A DNA stretch of 60,000 bases from Apostichopus japonicus (GCF_037975245.1 NC_092577.1:28201898-28261897); one strand, 5' to 3'. Shown: positions 45,672-59,450, counted from the first letter of the stretch. Notes: generated from the letters alone by a model not told the origin. Program-made: numbers and translations.

Positions 45672-47136
45672 TGTCGTCGGTGACTTCGTATAAGGATCGG
45701 AATCACTTAAAACTCCCATCCTTCCTCTTCAAAATATTTTTTTCCCTCTCCAAATTATTTGCTTTTGACGTTTACCATTTGCTTTTTAGTTTACGCTTCT
45801 CCAACCACAAAGTCAATGGTGAGCCTGAAGGGACGTACCAGTTGTAGAATTAGCGTGTCAGTAAATAACACGACATCACGACAAAAATACGATATTTGTC
45901 GAGTTGACAAGTTACGATAATATGGACATTTTGGGCGAGAATGATTAAATTGTCGATTTTCTGCATTACGCGTAATTTGTTAACGCGTCCAAAAATACTT
46001 TATGTGTAATCGTAAACATTTTACGTCAAGATGTTATGATAGTCTATAAAGACAAAAAGTATCAACGCATTTTTCGAAATTTTGCATTATATTGACAAGC
46101 TAAGTTCGAACCGCATTACTAAATTGTGTTTTTTTGGGGGGGGGGGTGGGCGGGGGGGGATTAAATTATCATTAGTGTTTAATCTTGGTTTCTTGTAGGC
46201 ATTGTAAGGCCTATACTACAATGTACACCTATATAACGTAAGCAATACATACAATACGTTGAAATTGGGACATTATAGCTTGACATGTTTTCTTGAAAAT
46301 CCTTATTTTTGCGAAAAATCACGGAAAAGTTCTTCATTAAACAGTTTTTTGTTCATCTTCTTCATGTCTTCAGGGAAGTTGGAGAAGATAAATCGAATTC
46401 TCTCCTTCAGCTACATGAAGTAGGCCTATTTGATATTTGAATGAATGATCAAATGTAAAGGGTTTATTAATTATATTCCTTATTAACTTAACTTGCATAG
46501 TTAGAATTAACTTTTAAAATGAGTGGAAAGGCGTGCGGGGTGGGGTGGGGGAGGGGGTGGAGGGGTGGGGTGGGGTTGACAGTACTGTTCACAGACCTCC
46601 CCCCATGCTATGTTTTGAATATTTACAATACGATTATAAAATTTGTCACACCCTTGTATTTTGTCTATCCGAGGTAGGGGAGGGGGAAGGTGGGCGTAAA
46701 CCGGTGTCAATTAAGGGAGCGAGGAAATAAGTGATAAACAATATTATATATTATCATTTTCATAATACATACTAAGGATAAAATAGGGTCTTCAAAATGG
46801 AGGGCCAAATTGTCCCTGGGCCCAGAGCTGGCTCTCGACGCCCTTGCATGTATATAAGTTTCAATACTCAGCCCGGCCGAGCTTATGTTGTAACTGCTGA
46901 CACGCAGATGATGATATCGTAAACAGGCGACAATAGCTGTATACTGGCGCATATACTTCGATACACCGATATACACTGGCTATATATGATATCATTTACA
47001 TATTTGAAGTATTTTCTCTTTCTTTTTGGAAGTTTTTCACTTACTTGTTTTTGGAAGTATTTTTCACTTACTTGTTTGGAAGACGCATTGAAATGCATTG
47101 TGAGTATTAGTGTTGTACCAAAGGATAACTCGAGTC
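45672..47136. other. 3' region of the FKBP-like exon, unit 3
   Basis: Mostly like unit 2, but about 45870-45960 matches unit 1 (GATATTTGTCGAGTTGACAA) rather than unit 2. G-rich runs at about 46134-46159 and 46534-46576. It lacks the 1.55-kb element. Ends with CTCGAGTC. Confidence 0.6.
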
Positions 47137-47443
47137 CAGGCGCGTAGGCAGAAATTTGCCAAGGGAGGGGCGAAACTGTAGATTCGGCATTGCAAACTAT
47201 CTAAGCGTAGCGCCACCATAATTGGCGCGAAGAGTACAAGAAAATTTTGGCTGAAAATGCCTCCCAGATCGCTGGAAATGGCACTTCCCAGGCCTTGTAA
47301 GTTGCATCTTAGCATTTTCTCTTTTGAAAATACTAGCGATATCATAGAAACATTAAAAAAATATATTAAAAAATATGCTCAAGGGGGGGGGGGGGGCGGC
47401 TGCCCCCTTCGCCCCCCCCCCCCCCCCCTTGGCTACGCGCCTG
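47137..47443. mobile_element. hAT-like MITE, 307 bp, TSD CTCGAGTC, unit 3
   Basis: Same insertion as 28861-29155. The G run is 14 bp and the C run about 17 bp, longer than in unit 2. The duplications are at 47129-47136 and 47444-47451. Confidence 0.95.
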
Positions 47444-48051
47444 CTCGAGTCACGAATTTCTCCAAAGTTGTAGTGAAAAGACTCGAACAAGTTTGTTAAG
47501 CTTTTCTTTTGCCTTATAGAAATTGAGACTCGGATGGAATAAAAAACAAAACATTTACTGAGAATTATTTTATTCGACCTTAATTTGAAGTGACCTTTAT
47601 CAATTCTCGTGATTATTGAACAATAAAATTGTAGTATCATGCAATATAGCTTCGAAGGATTTATTCACTTCTTTATAATCCCAGCCTATTTTCAAAAATC
47701 CCATGCTTTTAGACAGATTCTTTCTTCTTTTCTTCATATTTTGGTCTTTTGGTTTTCATTGTTTTGCTTGTCTAGTGAAAACAGACATATAATGATTCTG
47801 TTTGTGGGTGGAATACAGTTACGTAATGTTTAATGGGTTCGCAACCAGCTGCTTTAACCCAACTTCAGTTCAACAAAAATATAACCTTTAAACAATTATT
47901 TGACATCGCGGAGTCTTCTTTGGGTTGTGTCTCCTTATTCTTTGTCTTGAGTCCGTTATACTTGTTTATTTTCTTGTATATTAACCAATTATAAACCTAG
48001 CCTACTCTAAAGCATCAGGGCCGGTGTTGAAAGTACTCTTTACATGGTCTC

Positions 48052-48056
<5 letters not shown>
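47444..48056. other. Non-coding segment, unit 3
   Basis: Collinear with 29156-29769. No gene recognised. Confidence 0.6.

Positions 48057-48110
<54 letters not shown>
48057..48110. repeat. (TA)n microsatellite, unit 3
   Basis: Short pure TA run; single copy, unlike the duplicated block of unit 2. Confidence 0.95.
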
Positions 48111-48113
<3 letters not shown>

Positions 48114-49129
48114 ACAAATACACTCAGATCAATTGTGATGACCCCGTCACTACTTGTAGATACGAAATTGGAACATATTGTCAACACAGGGTTTCTTGCG
48201 TAATCGGTACTTTCCCGCAAAGTGGGATTTTCTTCAGACAGTCGGAGTATTGATCAATAGTAGTGGTATTGATCATCGTGGTATTGATCATCGTGGTATT
48301 GATCAAAACAGTTGTGTTATTGGTCAAGTAATTTTTTGTCTCATTTGATAAATTCTTTCGGACTGAGACAAGTGTTAGTTTTGTCACAGGATGCGGAATT
48401 CTATGGCGCGCCAAAACGAGAGTTTCAGCATACTTTTGAATAAATCACGAAAAAGAAATGTGTGCTAATTTTGCAGAACTTTTTAATCTTCCTATATAGA
48501 CACCCCGGCAAGAACCTGTTATGTATTTGATTTACTTCTAACTAAAAAATCCTTCACAAAACGTTAACGGTAAGAATTCGTTATAAGTCTCATATCACCG
48601 ACCAACACTTGAACATAAAAACAAAAAAATCTCAGTTTCACAATAATATATGTAATCCGTTCTCATATGTTCATTAATCCACCTTCTGTATATTCATGGT
48701 TATTTCGGTACTAATTCTATCAGTGCCACTAGTAATTATCTATAGTCACACTTTCATAATGTTACAGTTTGTACTTTTCATTCCACTGCCAAGTATTGCT
48801 GACCGAAAATTCCAATACACATTCTAATATACAGTACTCCTTATTTATCAATTATGAGTCATAGCTTATTTATATGCTTTTGTTAACCAACTAGGCTATG
48901 GACACTGATTGTATGTTCAAAGGTAAGGAAGGTCGTCATTACACTGTATACATTACACCTGTTTTCCACTAGACATTTATTTTCAAACAACAAGCAAACG
49001 AAGAACAAACAAGCAAGCGAACAACGAAAGAATGAGCCACAAAAGTTATATTTTATTAATCTCTCGGGCCTATTACAAGTATTCTACTGTATATTAATGA
49101 TCTCTACATTTTTAACAGTTTGTTTAAAC
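48111..49129. other. Non-coding segment with older duplicate copy a, unit 3
   Basis: 48111-48420 is copy a of the older duplication. At about 48956-48970 the CCTGTTTT site is unoccupied (CCTGTTTTCCACTAG). Ends with GTTTAAAC. Confidence 0.65.
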
Positions 49130-49464
49130 CAGTGGCGTAGGAAGGTACTCTTGAGTGGGGGGGGGGGGGCTGAAGACTGGTGGCCGGCCTGGGGGAGGGG
49201 TCTAAGGGGAGGGGTGATTTTGTTTGCATTTCCAGTTGGCCTCAGATGCAATTTGGTGCAATATAGCACACTTCAACCCACCCACTCCATTTTGTATATA
49301 ATTTTGCATTTTCACCTGGCCTTAGATGCAATTTGGTGCTCCAAATGAGATTTTTTCTCATTTGGAAATGAAAAAGGGGTTTTCTGACTTGCAAAGCCCC
49401 TCCATATTTTTCACTGGGGGGGGGGGGGCTGGCGCCCCCCAGCCCCCCGGTTCCTACGCCCTTG
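49130..49464. mobile_element. hAT-like MITE, 335 bp, TSD GTTTAAAC, unit 3
   Basis: Same insertion as 32222-32550. Duplications at 49122-49129 and 49465-49472. G-run lengths differ. Confidence 0.95.
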
Positions 49465-51575
49465 GTTTAAACAATAAACACTATTATCGTCATAAGTAGT
49501 TATGTGTGTTGAACATTTCTATAAAATGGTATTTTACTCCTTATAAATTAAACCAAGGTATCATCACTCAAAGAGTTGTTTGCCCCACACGCCAAAAAAA
49601 GGGAAGGAAAAGACATTATCGCGAACTCCACAACAGTAACCAGTCAAATGGCCCGTTCTACAACGAGCACCGATGATAATGAAAACTTAGAAAGATAAAT
49701 CGTGGTTCAGTGTTAAGAGGTGGAGGGTGGTGGGGGAGGGGGCGAAGGGATTACACAGCGCTCTCCCCCTTGACCGTCCTTGCTCCTTGGCATCCCCTCC
49801 CAGCCAATAACAGTGTACATATACCAATCAGAAACACCCTACTATCCCTCTGATGAGATTTACTTAACCCTACTTATTGTCTAATTAATTGTCGAATTAA
49901 TTACTAATAAAGACCAAAAAAAGTGACTTTTACGTGTCAATGAAAGTTCCGTCTTGAATGCGGTGGTTATTACAATATTGTGGAAATTTCACCACCACCT
50001 CCTACCACCACTCCTCCCCTCTCCCGCCCACTTTGTTTTTACTGCGCCTGATTCCTGATGATAAGAAGTTTGTGATTGATCTATGGAAACTTCAAATGTA
50101 TTCATCGATGCAAATATAACAAATATAATTTAAATTTATATATAGATACTTTACATGTACAGTTTAATTCAATATAAATGATGAATTTGAAGTTATGCAA
50201 AGCACGAATAATAACAAAGAAAAAGAAGAGATAAAATAAAGAGACAAAACGAACGAGTTTACTCTAACCTTGAATTCGACATTGGATGATAACATCTTCA
50301 AAGCTATACTACTTAATAGGCATCGTGGTACCTTGTCGATAAAAGTTTACCCCTTATGATTACTGTAAAATAGATTATATATATATATACAATTTCAAGA
50401 ACTTTTTAAGTTCCAAATTTGGGCGTTGACGATACAACGGTAAATCTTCCGTAGTGTGTGTGTGTTGTTTCCTTCCAAGAATCAGTTACAATGCAATTAA
50501 TCAAGAATACTGTTCAAAACTATGACTTTTTCTAAACATAAAAAACTTAACTAAAGTCCTTATAGTTACCACTGACGTTTGACATAGCGCGATGCGTTCT
50601 ATATCGACTGCAATTTCAAATTCGTATTTAGCCAGCTGGTTGGCTAATCAAGCGAGGACATGTCATATAAACACGATCATTGTTAATATGAATATGACCA
50701 TCGTTGATATAAATGACCTGCTTGGGTCAAATCCGGTCATCTCCTCTCGCCCATTTCTTATCCGTCGCCAATTATATTTAGGGAGGCTCTTGGTATAGCT
50801 TCAATGATGCCCCAACTGCAGCCCAATCGGTTTTGCGTGCTTTTGAAAATACATCATAATTATAATACAGAATGCATGCTCCGAAGAATGCAATATCACC
50901 AGAAGTGAAAAACACATCATTTCACGCAAGTGTCTGCTATATCTGTCGCAAAAAGATGAGCTATTGCTAGGGCTGCGATGCAACCTTACACGATCAATTT
51001 GAAATCTCAACAAGTGGCATGCACATGATTTAAATGTTTATGTGTGTTGGCGGTGGGGAGGGGTGGGGAGGGGGGGGGGCTTTGGGTGTGATTCTAATAT
51101 TCCCCGACTGATTTGCGTAGTGGCATGAACCTTAATGGAACTAGGGCCTGGGGATATTTAAAGTTGGTGGTGTCGTCATGGGTTCTTTGAAAGCCGGATC
51201 CCGTGTCAGGGCCCTGTTCTGTTGATAGGGCCTAGCACAGAAAATGTTGTAGACGTTTAGACGTCAAGTAGGTATATTATAATGCATAGTTAGACTACAA
51301 ACTAGGGTATTATTAGGTCTAAGCGCAATCTAGTTTAATAAACACTCTTTTACAAATATTAGTTTAACCTGCATAACTTTGTACAACCTAACAATGTCTT
51401 ACCATCAACATTATTCACGACCCAAGTATAGCTTCAACAGCGACTGTATTTCTGTTAAGACCAGTATAGGCATAGCCTAACGCATGTGGTTTATTCAGTT
51501 TCTCCAACCTAACTTATTTCTTCCAAGTTCAGAATCTCTTAACAAATAGCGCTCCGCCAAGTGGCGATCGTCTGC
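49465..51575. other. Non-coding segment, unit 3
   Basis: Collinear with 8785-10919. It keeps the 651-bp segment (here 50648-51288) that unit 2 lost, yet 51300-51540 matches unit 2 rather than unit 1 (for example TAGGGTATTATTAGG, and no CACGATTTG insertion). Candidate minus-strand AATAAA at 51490-51495. Confidence 0.65.
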
Positions 51576-52583
51576 TCAACCCTGATTGCCCCACCCTGGT
51601 GACCATAGTGACGGTCTGAAGCGGCTAATTTTCGCTACTGTTCCAAAGAGATCGCGTGGTCTAGATAAGGTACTCGCTTCATCGTCGTCCAAGTCGTACA
51701 TGGACCGTGCTTTAAATGTGTCGTTTCTTGGCGTGTCTGCCACATTAAAATCCTGGACCGATCTCGATTTATAGCGAACGTTTCCTCCTCGGTTGCTGTT
51801 AGTGTTCATCTTTGATTTTAGATACAGGTTTTTGTTGTCGCTCGCAAAATGTTTGTTACGTACCATAGTGTCTCGTCCCACCGAGTGTAGATACTCTTGT
51901 ATCATCTGGGGCCGTTCTGTGTTCTTCTGTCCAAAGGGACCTGCGGTGGTGGAATGGTCTCCCGTGTCACCCATCGTGCTCTCACCAGAGTTGTACCAAG
52001 TAGCGTTGCCTGAATCCGTCGACCCTTCTTCGAACATCGGTTTCTCCATCATTGGGTTTTGAGTAGTCTTAGGGTAGCCTGGATATTCTTCCCTCGCAGG
52101 ATGAAGGTCCATCCCACCGTCATCATGGCCTTCATTCATATCGTAAGATCTCGATGTGTTGAGTATCGTCCTTGAATAGTCTGGATGTTGCTCTCGATCG
52201 CCTAGATTGAAGATGTCGTCACTCGATCTTCCTGGAGAATATTCACCTGACGATCGTCTTGTAGGCGAGGACGGGTTGTAATAACCTCTTCTGAACGTAA
52301 AGTTATCACTGGTTGGAGATAAATCTTGTGGGAAAACTGGTGATCTCGCCCCATCGGGGCTAGCTATGCCGGAGCTCACTGAACCATCCCAGCTTAGGTT
52401 GTCATCGTCAACCTTAATGAGACGTCTGGTTTTCTTTTCATTCGTGCGGTATCTGTTGGGAAGCGTACTGCCAATAGAAGGGGTCTCCAGTCGTTTCTTG
52501 TAACGTGGTTCTTTTCGCGGAACTGATGTACCGTATAATTCACCGGTTTCGTGTGGTGATGATAGTTGTCTCTGATCGTTAGC
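51576..52583 (-). pseudogene. 3' part of the polar-tail terminal exon, transposon-interrupted, unit 3
   Basis: The reading frame from residue 12 or so to the stop is open, without the unit-1 frameshift. The exon is split from its first 34 bp by the nested element at TCGTTAGC. It differs from unit 2 by several residues (for example LRRG to FRRG, HVAS to HFAS, MDSG to TDSG). If the element were spliced out, the exon could still be used, but a frame-preserving splice is not evident. Confidence 0.72.
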
Positions 52584-52899
52584 CAGGCGCGGCGGAACGG
52601 AAAAATTATTGGGGGGGCTAATGTGTGGAGACCATCTAAGCGGAGCGCCACCATCGGTTGGCGCGGAGCGTACAAGAAAATTTTGGGTTTTTCAAACCCC
52701 CAGATGGCCGGAAACGGCACTTCCCGAGTGTTTTATGCTGCGAATACCTAGCCCTAAAATATGGCTCTCAAGCCTGCAATTTCTCAGATTGCACGTAAAA
52801 GTCTGTAAAAACATTGTAATTTGTATATTCGATAATGTTTTAAGAGAGTATCTATTACTCGTAGTGTACTCGCAAAGACGTTTTTGAGTGTAGTAAGGG

Positions 52900-53299
52900 C
52901 AGTGGCGGAGCTAGGGGTATTGGTCAGGGGGGGGGTGGCAAAAATGGTCTGTAGGGGCGCTTTCGACACTATCTAAGAGGAGCGCCACCACAGGTTGGCG
53001 CGGAGCGTACAGAAATTTTTTGAGTAAAGATACTCCCTAGATTGCAGGAAATGACCCTTTCCGGACCTGGCTAATTTGCAGATAAACAGTGAATAAATAG
53101 GTGTCGTCTCCATTTTGTCGGAAAATTACACCAACAGAATATGACAAATGTCAATAGGTATATGAGAGCGCAATAAAATAGTCAATAATCGCAAATAAGT
53201 AAAAAGTAGTGCTGAAAAGGGCGCCAGCAGTCCATTTGAGTCCGTCAGGGGGGGGGGGGCATCCGCCCCCTGACTGTATATATGGACGCTCCGTCACTA
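52900..53299. mobile_element. Nested guest B, TSD AGTAAGGG, unit 3
   Basis: Duplication AGTAAGGG at 52892-52899 and 53300-53307. Matches 12245-12644. Confidence 0.9.
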
Positions 53300-53459
53300 A
53301 GTAAGGGGATGTTGGAGAACTGGCTGAAATGAGGCAAGTCATTGGCCTAAGACGAAGTTGTGCTACGCTTACCGGTACTCACATTCACTGCTTCCACTTT
53401 TCACGGGGCGTGAAGACGCTGTTGGGGTGACAATGTGGTCTAAAGCCAGGGGACGGGCC

Positions 53460-54259
53460 GCGAATATTTTTTTCCCAAACTGAACTGACACTGAAATTAT
53501 TTCCTCGATTCAGATTGGCTCTCAGCGAGCCAAAAGGTTTCCGTACGTATAGGTAGGTTATAAGGCTATGTACAACCATGGAGGTAAAAACAGATGTTTT
53601 TAACTCCATGGTACAACTAGTTAACAAGTCAAAGGACACATACATGCCTTTTTTTGTGTACACTCACACTGGCTGGCACACACTCGCTCGCCGTCTTTTT
53701 AATTTTTTATTAACTTTATTCGTAACCAGGGATCCTGTCACATGGTGAACCAGTGTTCATCCCAGGATCCCTGGGGAGAACACTGTCTTCATGGCCACTG
53801 CATATTCGACTAGGCCTATCATGATTCATTGACTGAATACATTTTGAATTTATGATAACAAAACTAAAAGTATCGCAACTCCGAATGTACACAAACACCT
53901 CGTACATATGTACATCGGTTACATGTATTATACACAGTACAATAGGCTACATAGCATGTGTTGTGTAGAGCGGAATCAAGCGAGTAAACAAACGATCGAG
54001 GACTGCCTATAATGGGCGCAGTAGTTGGGAATAGTTGCTTCATTGTGTTAAAGAACACTATATACTTTCGTTCATATATAGTTTGGAAAGTTGCTAATGT
54101 GAATATCTTGAATATGTTGGTGTTGATCATACTGATATCGACAGCCTGAATGGAGGGATCCATGTTGAATACTAAAGTATATCACGTGCTCGCTGAGAGC
54201 CAATCAGAATCGAGGAAATAATTTCAGTGTCAGTTCAGTTTGGGAAAAAAATATTCGCG
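53460..54259. mobile_element. Nested guest C, TSD GACGGGCC, unit 3
   Basis: Duplication GACGGGCC at 53452-53459 and 54260-54267, with the same long TIRs. The inner hairpin has one extra A (CACATGG against CACTGG region). Confidence 0.88.
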
Positions 54260-54476
54260 GACGGGCCGAGGGTCCCCCGGCAATTACTAAAATTATTACA
54301 CCTATATAGTATACGTGTGCATCGGACAGATCGACAAGTATGCATTGAAAAATGGGCAGATGCACGTTTCGGAGCCTTGGTAAATATTGGGGGGCTTATC
54401 ATGCATTTGCCCCCTCAACTTTTTCATTGGGGGGGGGCTGAGCCCCCCCAAGACCCCCCCGGTTCCGCCGCCACTG

Positions 54477-54510
54477 TCGTTAGCAGGTAATTGGTGAACA
54501 ATTAACACGC
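54477..54510 (-). pseudogene. 5' end of the interrupted terminal exon, unit 3
   Basis: Acceptor TTTCTTGCAG then VLIVHQLPAND, with the frame entering the transposon. Identical to 13821-13854. Confidence 0.72.
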
Positions 54511-54851
54511 CTGCAAGAAACAGCAAAAAATATATAAGAAATGTCATAATGAAATAAAAGAAACTTTAAAGAAAGACGGTGTGAGCTTTGCAATTTTTAA
54601 ATCATGAAAAGCTGGGTACCACCAGATCAGCTGTGCTGTTTCAGTCACTTTGTATATAACGCTGCGATACGAAATTGGAACATATTTTCCATTATATGGT
54701 TTCTTGCTTAAGTCACTGATGCAAAGTGGGATATTTATTTAGTGTTCCTCAATGAAAGGCGGCACAGTTGTGTTGTTACTCAAGTTCTTTTAGTCTCATT
54801 TGATAATGAACTTCTTTCGGACTAAGCCAAGTTTTGATAATAACACAAGAT
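54511..54851. other. Intron-like segment with older duplicate copy b, unit 3
   Basis: Collinear with 13855-14202. A short piece (AATCATA) is missing near 54608. Confidence 0.65.
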
Positions 54852-55046
54852 ATGGATTCTATAGAGCGCCAAAACGGTTCTCAACTCAGTGACGATGGTG
54901 ATACAAAAATACACCCTGATATTACAAATTCACACGCGAATAATGTAATTAATTTACGAGAAATTAGACGGATTATGTTAATGTTTAAAATATTCATATA
55001 CAAATATTATCATCGTATACAGGCCTACGTTTATATCGTCGTGTAG
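54852..55046 (+). CDS. Hypothetical 64-residue ORF or exon, unit 3
   Basis: Identical translation to 14203-14397. Not recognised; coding status uncertain. Confidence 0.3.
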   Translation: MDSIERQNGSQLSDDGDTKIHPDITNSHANNVINLREIRRIMLMFKIFIYKYYHRIQAYVYIVV

Positions 55047-56445
55047 CCTACTTTTAAATTATTAACCGGTCACCATTATCCATTTGGCGTTCCATAGGAT
55101 CAATATATTGCCTGAACTGATCAAACCAGCACCCTTCCTCAACTGACCAAGCTGCATAATATTTGCACATAACTGCATAAAACTCAATCAAACTATAAGG
55201 GATCTTTTGTTTTCAAATTCGGGTTGTCGTCTGCTCCTTATAACCCGTTGCTAACCAGTTAATACAATACAAAATTCTACCTATCCTACAGTCCTATATG
55301 TCTCATATAAAGCTGTTATACTATTCCATATCAAAACCCTAGCACGATTTTCATGGACTTGTAGAGCACACAAACCCAACCATCTTATATTGCTTCATAT
55401 GACACGAATCTGTGTGGAGAACAACTGCCCCGGTAAGAAAACTCTAATTCTGTTTGGGAGATATGTCTGCAGGGAGCTATCATATTTGTCAGTATGTCAT
55501 AGTGCCACTGTAATCTGAATTCTTTGACTTTTTTGTTTGTTTCATTTTTCATAATTTAGGTAGCACGTTAACAGCGTTGACACTGAAACCAAGGACATTA
55601 TTACGTCACATTACGAGGTTCGTTGTTTTCTGTGTATTATTCAGCATTTGTAACTAATCCACCTCCATTACAGAAAATAAAATTGTAATGATAAGAAAAG
55701 AAGAACACATAAGAACTAAGAATTAAGTGAGGATGGTTGGGTTGATGTCTCCTTTAAGTTTTTTCACTTCTAAATTTTTCTTTTATTAACTATCGAATAC
55801 CATGTCATAACGAAAGTTGATAAATTCAATACAGCTAATAACCTTTAATGTACTAACACGCAACTATAGGGTGCACCTAACCGGAGCAATATTTCGTGAA
55901 AGAAAGTACAAACCAGTTTCAAGCTCTTTACAAATTCTTTGTTTGGTAGCACATTGTTGTAAATCATTTGAACCGTGCAAAGAAAAGGTCGTTTATTATT
56001 TACTTTGCCAGAAAATAAACTCGTTGGATTGAAAGCGGGGAACGAAATCCTTAACACTGAGGTGTTTAAATACGGTAGGCCTAGGTGTGTAGGTCGAACG
56101 ACAAGGACACGATACTTGATTGAAGCCAAAAAGGAAAGCTGCAATAGGTTATATATTGTGATCGAAATATTTATGTTCGCTGCAAATTTAATAACCACCC
56201 ATCGCTAATTCTGAATCCGTCTCTGCTAAGGTAACTAGTCAAGGGCTACAAAAGGTCGGTTGCATCTCACAAGCAAATACCCTACATAGACAAGTGGGTG
56301 GTGGAGGGGAGGAGATGGAGGGGAGGAGAAGGAGGATAGGGTAACCGATGACCCATTTAAGTTTAAATGGTAAATTATAAATGCACACAATTACGATAAT
56401 AAGAACAGGGAATATGACCGTTATTGTAGACTGTTAAAAGACAAA
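55047..56445. other. Non-coding segment before array B, unit 3
   Basis: Closer to unit 1 than unit 2 through most of its length (for example CACCATTATCC, CAATCAAACTATAAG). No trusted exon. Confidence 0.6.
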
Positions 56446-56968
56446 GTTATCAGGAAGTCTGTAACTTTGTACATAGCGACCAGTCATTCTATCTAGTAGT
56501 TATGTACATAGCTATCAGGCAGTCTATGTAGTAACTATGTACCTAGCTATCAGGCAGTCTATCTAGTAATTATGTGCATAGCTATCAGGCAGTCTACGTA
56601 GTAACTATGTACATAGCTATTAGGCAGTCTATCTAGTAGTTATGTACATAGCTACCAGGCAGTCTATGTAGTAATCATTTACATAACTATCAGGCAGTCT
56701 TTGTAGTAACTATGTACATAGCTATCAGGCAGTCTATCTGGTAATTATGTGCATAGCTATCAGGCAGTCTACGTAGTAACTATGTACATAGCTATATATT
56801 AGGCAGTCTATCTAGTAGTTATGTACATAGCTACCAGGCAGTCTATGTAGTAATCATTTACATAACTATCAGGCAGTCTATGTAGTAACTATGTACGTAG
56901 CTATCAGGCAGTCTGTGTAGTAATTATGTACATAGCTATCAGGCAGTCTATCTAGTAGTTATATACAT
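56446..56968. repeat. Satellite array B, left block, unit 3
   Basis: About 15 copies of the 35-bp repeat in the same variant order as unit 1, with a small insertion (TATA) near 56793. Confidence 0.95.
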
Positions 56969-57430
56969 CAGGGTCGTTTCCAGGATTTTCTAACCCGGGG
57001 GCGCGAATTACTATCTAAGCGGAGCGCCACCATCGGTTGGCGCGCAGCGTACAAGAAATTTTCTGGTTTTGATACCACCCAGATCACCGGAAATGGCAAT
57101 TCTCGGGCTTGAAAATGAGCAACTGCAGATGTACACTTTTTGCCTGAGAACCAAGTTTTTCCCAATAGTTTTTTTCCATCCATAACCTTTTTGAAGTTTG
57201 TCACCAGTCACACATCATGTTCAACCTCATCGCATCTCCTGTGGATCATTGCTTTTGTAGGTGATTCTACGTCGCGGCCCACAATATCCGTCAGCCCCAC
57301 TTTTCAAGGTTTTAAGCCCATTATTTGTTGAGAATTTGAAAATTTACGTTTCTCGTGATTAAACTCAATTCAAAAAATACCCATAATGTTGCACACAATT
57401 TTATCTATGGACAACCAATATAGAAAAATT

Positions 57431-58091
57431 CAAGGGCGGCGGAAGCACTTTTAATCTGGGGGGGGGGGGGCACCGACATCAAAGGGCACTTTGCAGATAT
57501 TCGATTGGACTGATGCAGCCTTATATTTAGTACCCTTTATAAATCTTATTGTATTTATCTTATTTGCGTATACACATCATCCCATCAACGCCCCCCCCCC
57601 CCCTCAAGGAAAATATGCATACTAGCACTGCAATATCCAATGTGCAAATTAGGAAACATGGAAAAAGTTTTCTTTTGAGACAAAATGAGGTGAAATCATG
57701 CTAGTTGCTAATGTAGGAATCTTCCAAATTAGAATTTATTTCTTGTTAATATCTTACGATTTTTTTTCCATTCGAAATAGCTTTGAGTTTGACCCACAGA
57801 AATTCATTACAAAGTCAGCGGCGTAGCCAGGATTTGCAAAGTTGTATGCACGACTATCTGAGCGAAGCGCCACCATTGGTTGGCGCGGAGCGTGCAAGAA
57901 ATTTTTTGGTTTTACAAACCCCTCAGATGGCCGGAAACGGTCCTTCCCGAGTGTTCATTCTGGTTCCCTGGCCTCTTGGTAACTTGAGACACCTGAATTT
58001 TTATGTAGAAAAAGGGCACATTTTTAACCTGAGGAAAAGTGGAAGGGGGGGGGGCACGTGCCCCCTGTGCCCCCCGGTTCCGCCGCCCTTG
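57431..58091. mobile_element. hAT-like MITE, TSD GAAAAATT/GAAAAACC, unit 3
   Basis: Same element as 16783-17442. The left duplication has mutated to GAAAAATT (57423-57430); the right one is GAAAAACC (58092-58099). Confidence 0.87.
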
Positions 58092-58748
58092 GAAAAACCT
58101 CCTTGAACCCCTAACAGACCGGTCAATATTGCACGAGTAGAGGGACGTGTGATGAAGAATGTGGGTGAGAAATTTTCAAAAATTCCGACACAGTTAATTT
58201 CTTGGTGTAGAAATATTGCAACCTCTTATAACGGCTATTATAAAACTTGGTTGAAGGAACTGAAAATATAGCAGATATTTCCTTCAACCGAACAATACAC
58301 ATATAGGCGTAGGAGGCGGGGGGTGGGGGCTACAGCCCCTAATTCGCCATTACTACTGTAAAAGAGAGTTTTAACATAATTGGACTTGCATGATTTTTCT
58401 CCTGATCTACATAAGACATTTGGTTGTTTACATTAGCATCCGGCGGTATACTGTGCCACTTTGACGGACCGTACGGTACACGATGGCATCTGATGTAATA
58501 ACCGATGCTTGCTTATATGATATTGACATTAACATGTTGGACGCGCGCCTCGCGCGCGAAAATTTTTGGTTATTTTTTTCGGGCAAGTCGAACAATTTTG
58601 AGGCTGTTCATCCTGGAACGCCATTTTCATGCTCACTGATATGATGTAATATCTGCTGTTTGCTTTACAAATTCGAACAGGCGCGTAGCGAGGAATTTGC
58701 CAAGGAAATGGCGAAGCCTGTAGGCAAATTATCTAAGCGTAGCGCCCC

Positions 58749-58903
58749 CATTTGTTGGCGCGAAGCGTATAAGAAAATTTTGGCCGAAATGCCTCCCAGA
58801 TCGCTGGAAATGGCACTACCCAGGACCATTTGTTGGCGCGAAGCGTACAAGCAAATTTTGGCCGAAAATGCCTCCCAGATCGCTGGAAATGACACTTACC
58901 AGG
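58749..58903. repeat. 78-bp tandem duplication inside a hairpin module, unit 3 only
   Basis: CATTTGTTGGCGCGAAGCG starts at 58749 and again at 58827, each followed by the TTTTGGCCGAAA and CTCCCAGATCGCTGGAAAT parts. Unit 1 has one copy (about 18097-18173). Confidence 0.92.
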
Positions 58904-59289
58904 CCTTGTAAGTTGCATCTAAGCACTTTCTATTTTGAAATTACTAGCGATATCATTAAATAATATGCTGAAGGGGGGGGGGGCGGTCGCCCCCTTCCCG
59001 AAATTTGTCATGTTCCCCGACGACACGGTCGAGTTCGAGACCAGCCACAGTTGGTTTCGTAGCACCGTTCTACAATTGATTAAGGCGTATATACACACAC
59101 ACGCGTTATGATATACCATATATAGTATATATATAGATCATGAGTAAGAGAAGAAAAATGGACACGTCAAAAATTGAGTTGTCGGTGTAAGGGGTAGGGT
59201 GAGGCACACGACTCTTCCGAAATCCTTGATCCGTCACTGGCTACCCTGTGTATATAATAGGGATCAGCGCTGTAATAATGTCACTGTTC

Positions 59290-59450
59290 CTCTTTCTCTT
59301 CCCGGTGTCTTGGCGTTTTTCTTTAACTCCCTCCTTTTCTCCTTTTTCTCTCTTTCATCTTTTTCTTTTCCCTTCCTTCCTCTCCTCCTCCTCTTTCCCC
59401 ATTCTTTTTTCCTTTTTTTCTTCTCTTTTTTTTTCTCTCCTCTTTTTCTT
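59290..59450. repeat. Polypyrimidine tract, unit 3
   Basis: C/T-rich tract as at 18560-18720, with C interruptions in the T run. Confidence 0.9.

Larger units (their letters stand above)
52584..54476. mobile_element. Outer hAT-like element with two nested guests, inside the terminal exon, unit 3
   Basis: Same insertion and same duplication TCGTTAGC (52576-52583 and 54477-54484) as unit 1, with both guests. The G run before the right end is shorter (9 bp). Confidence 0.92.
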
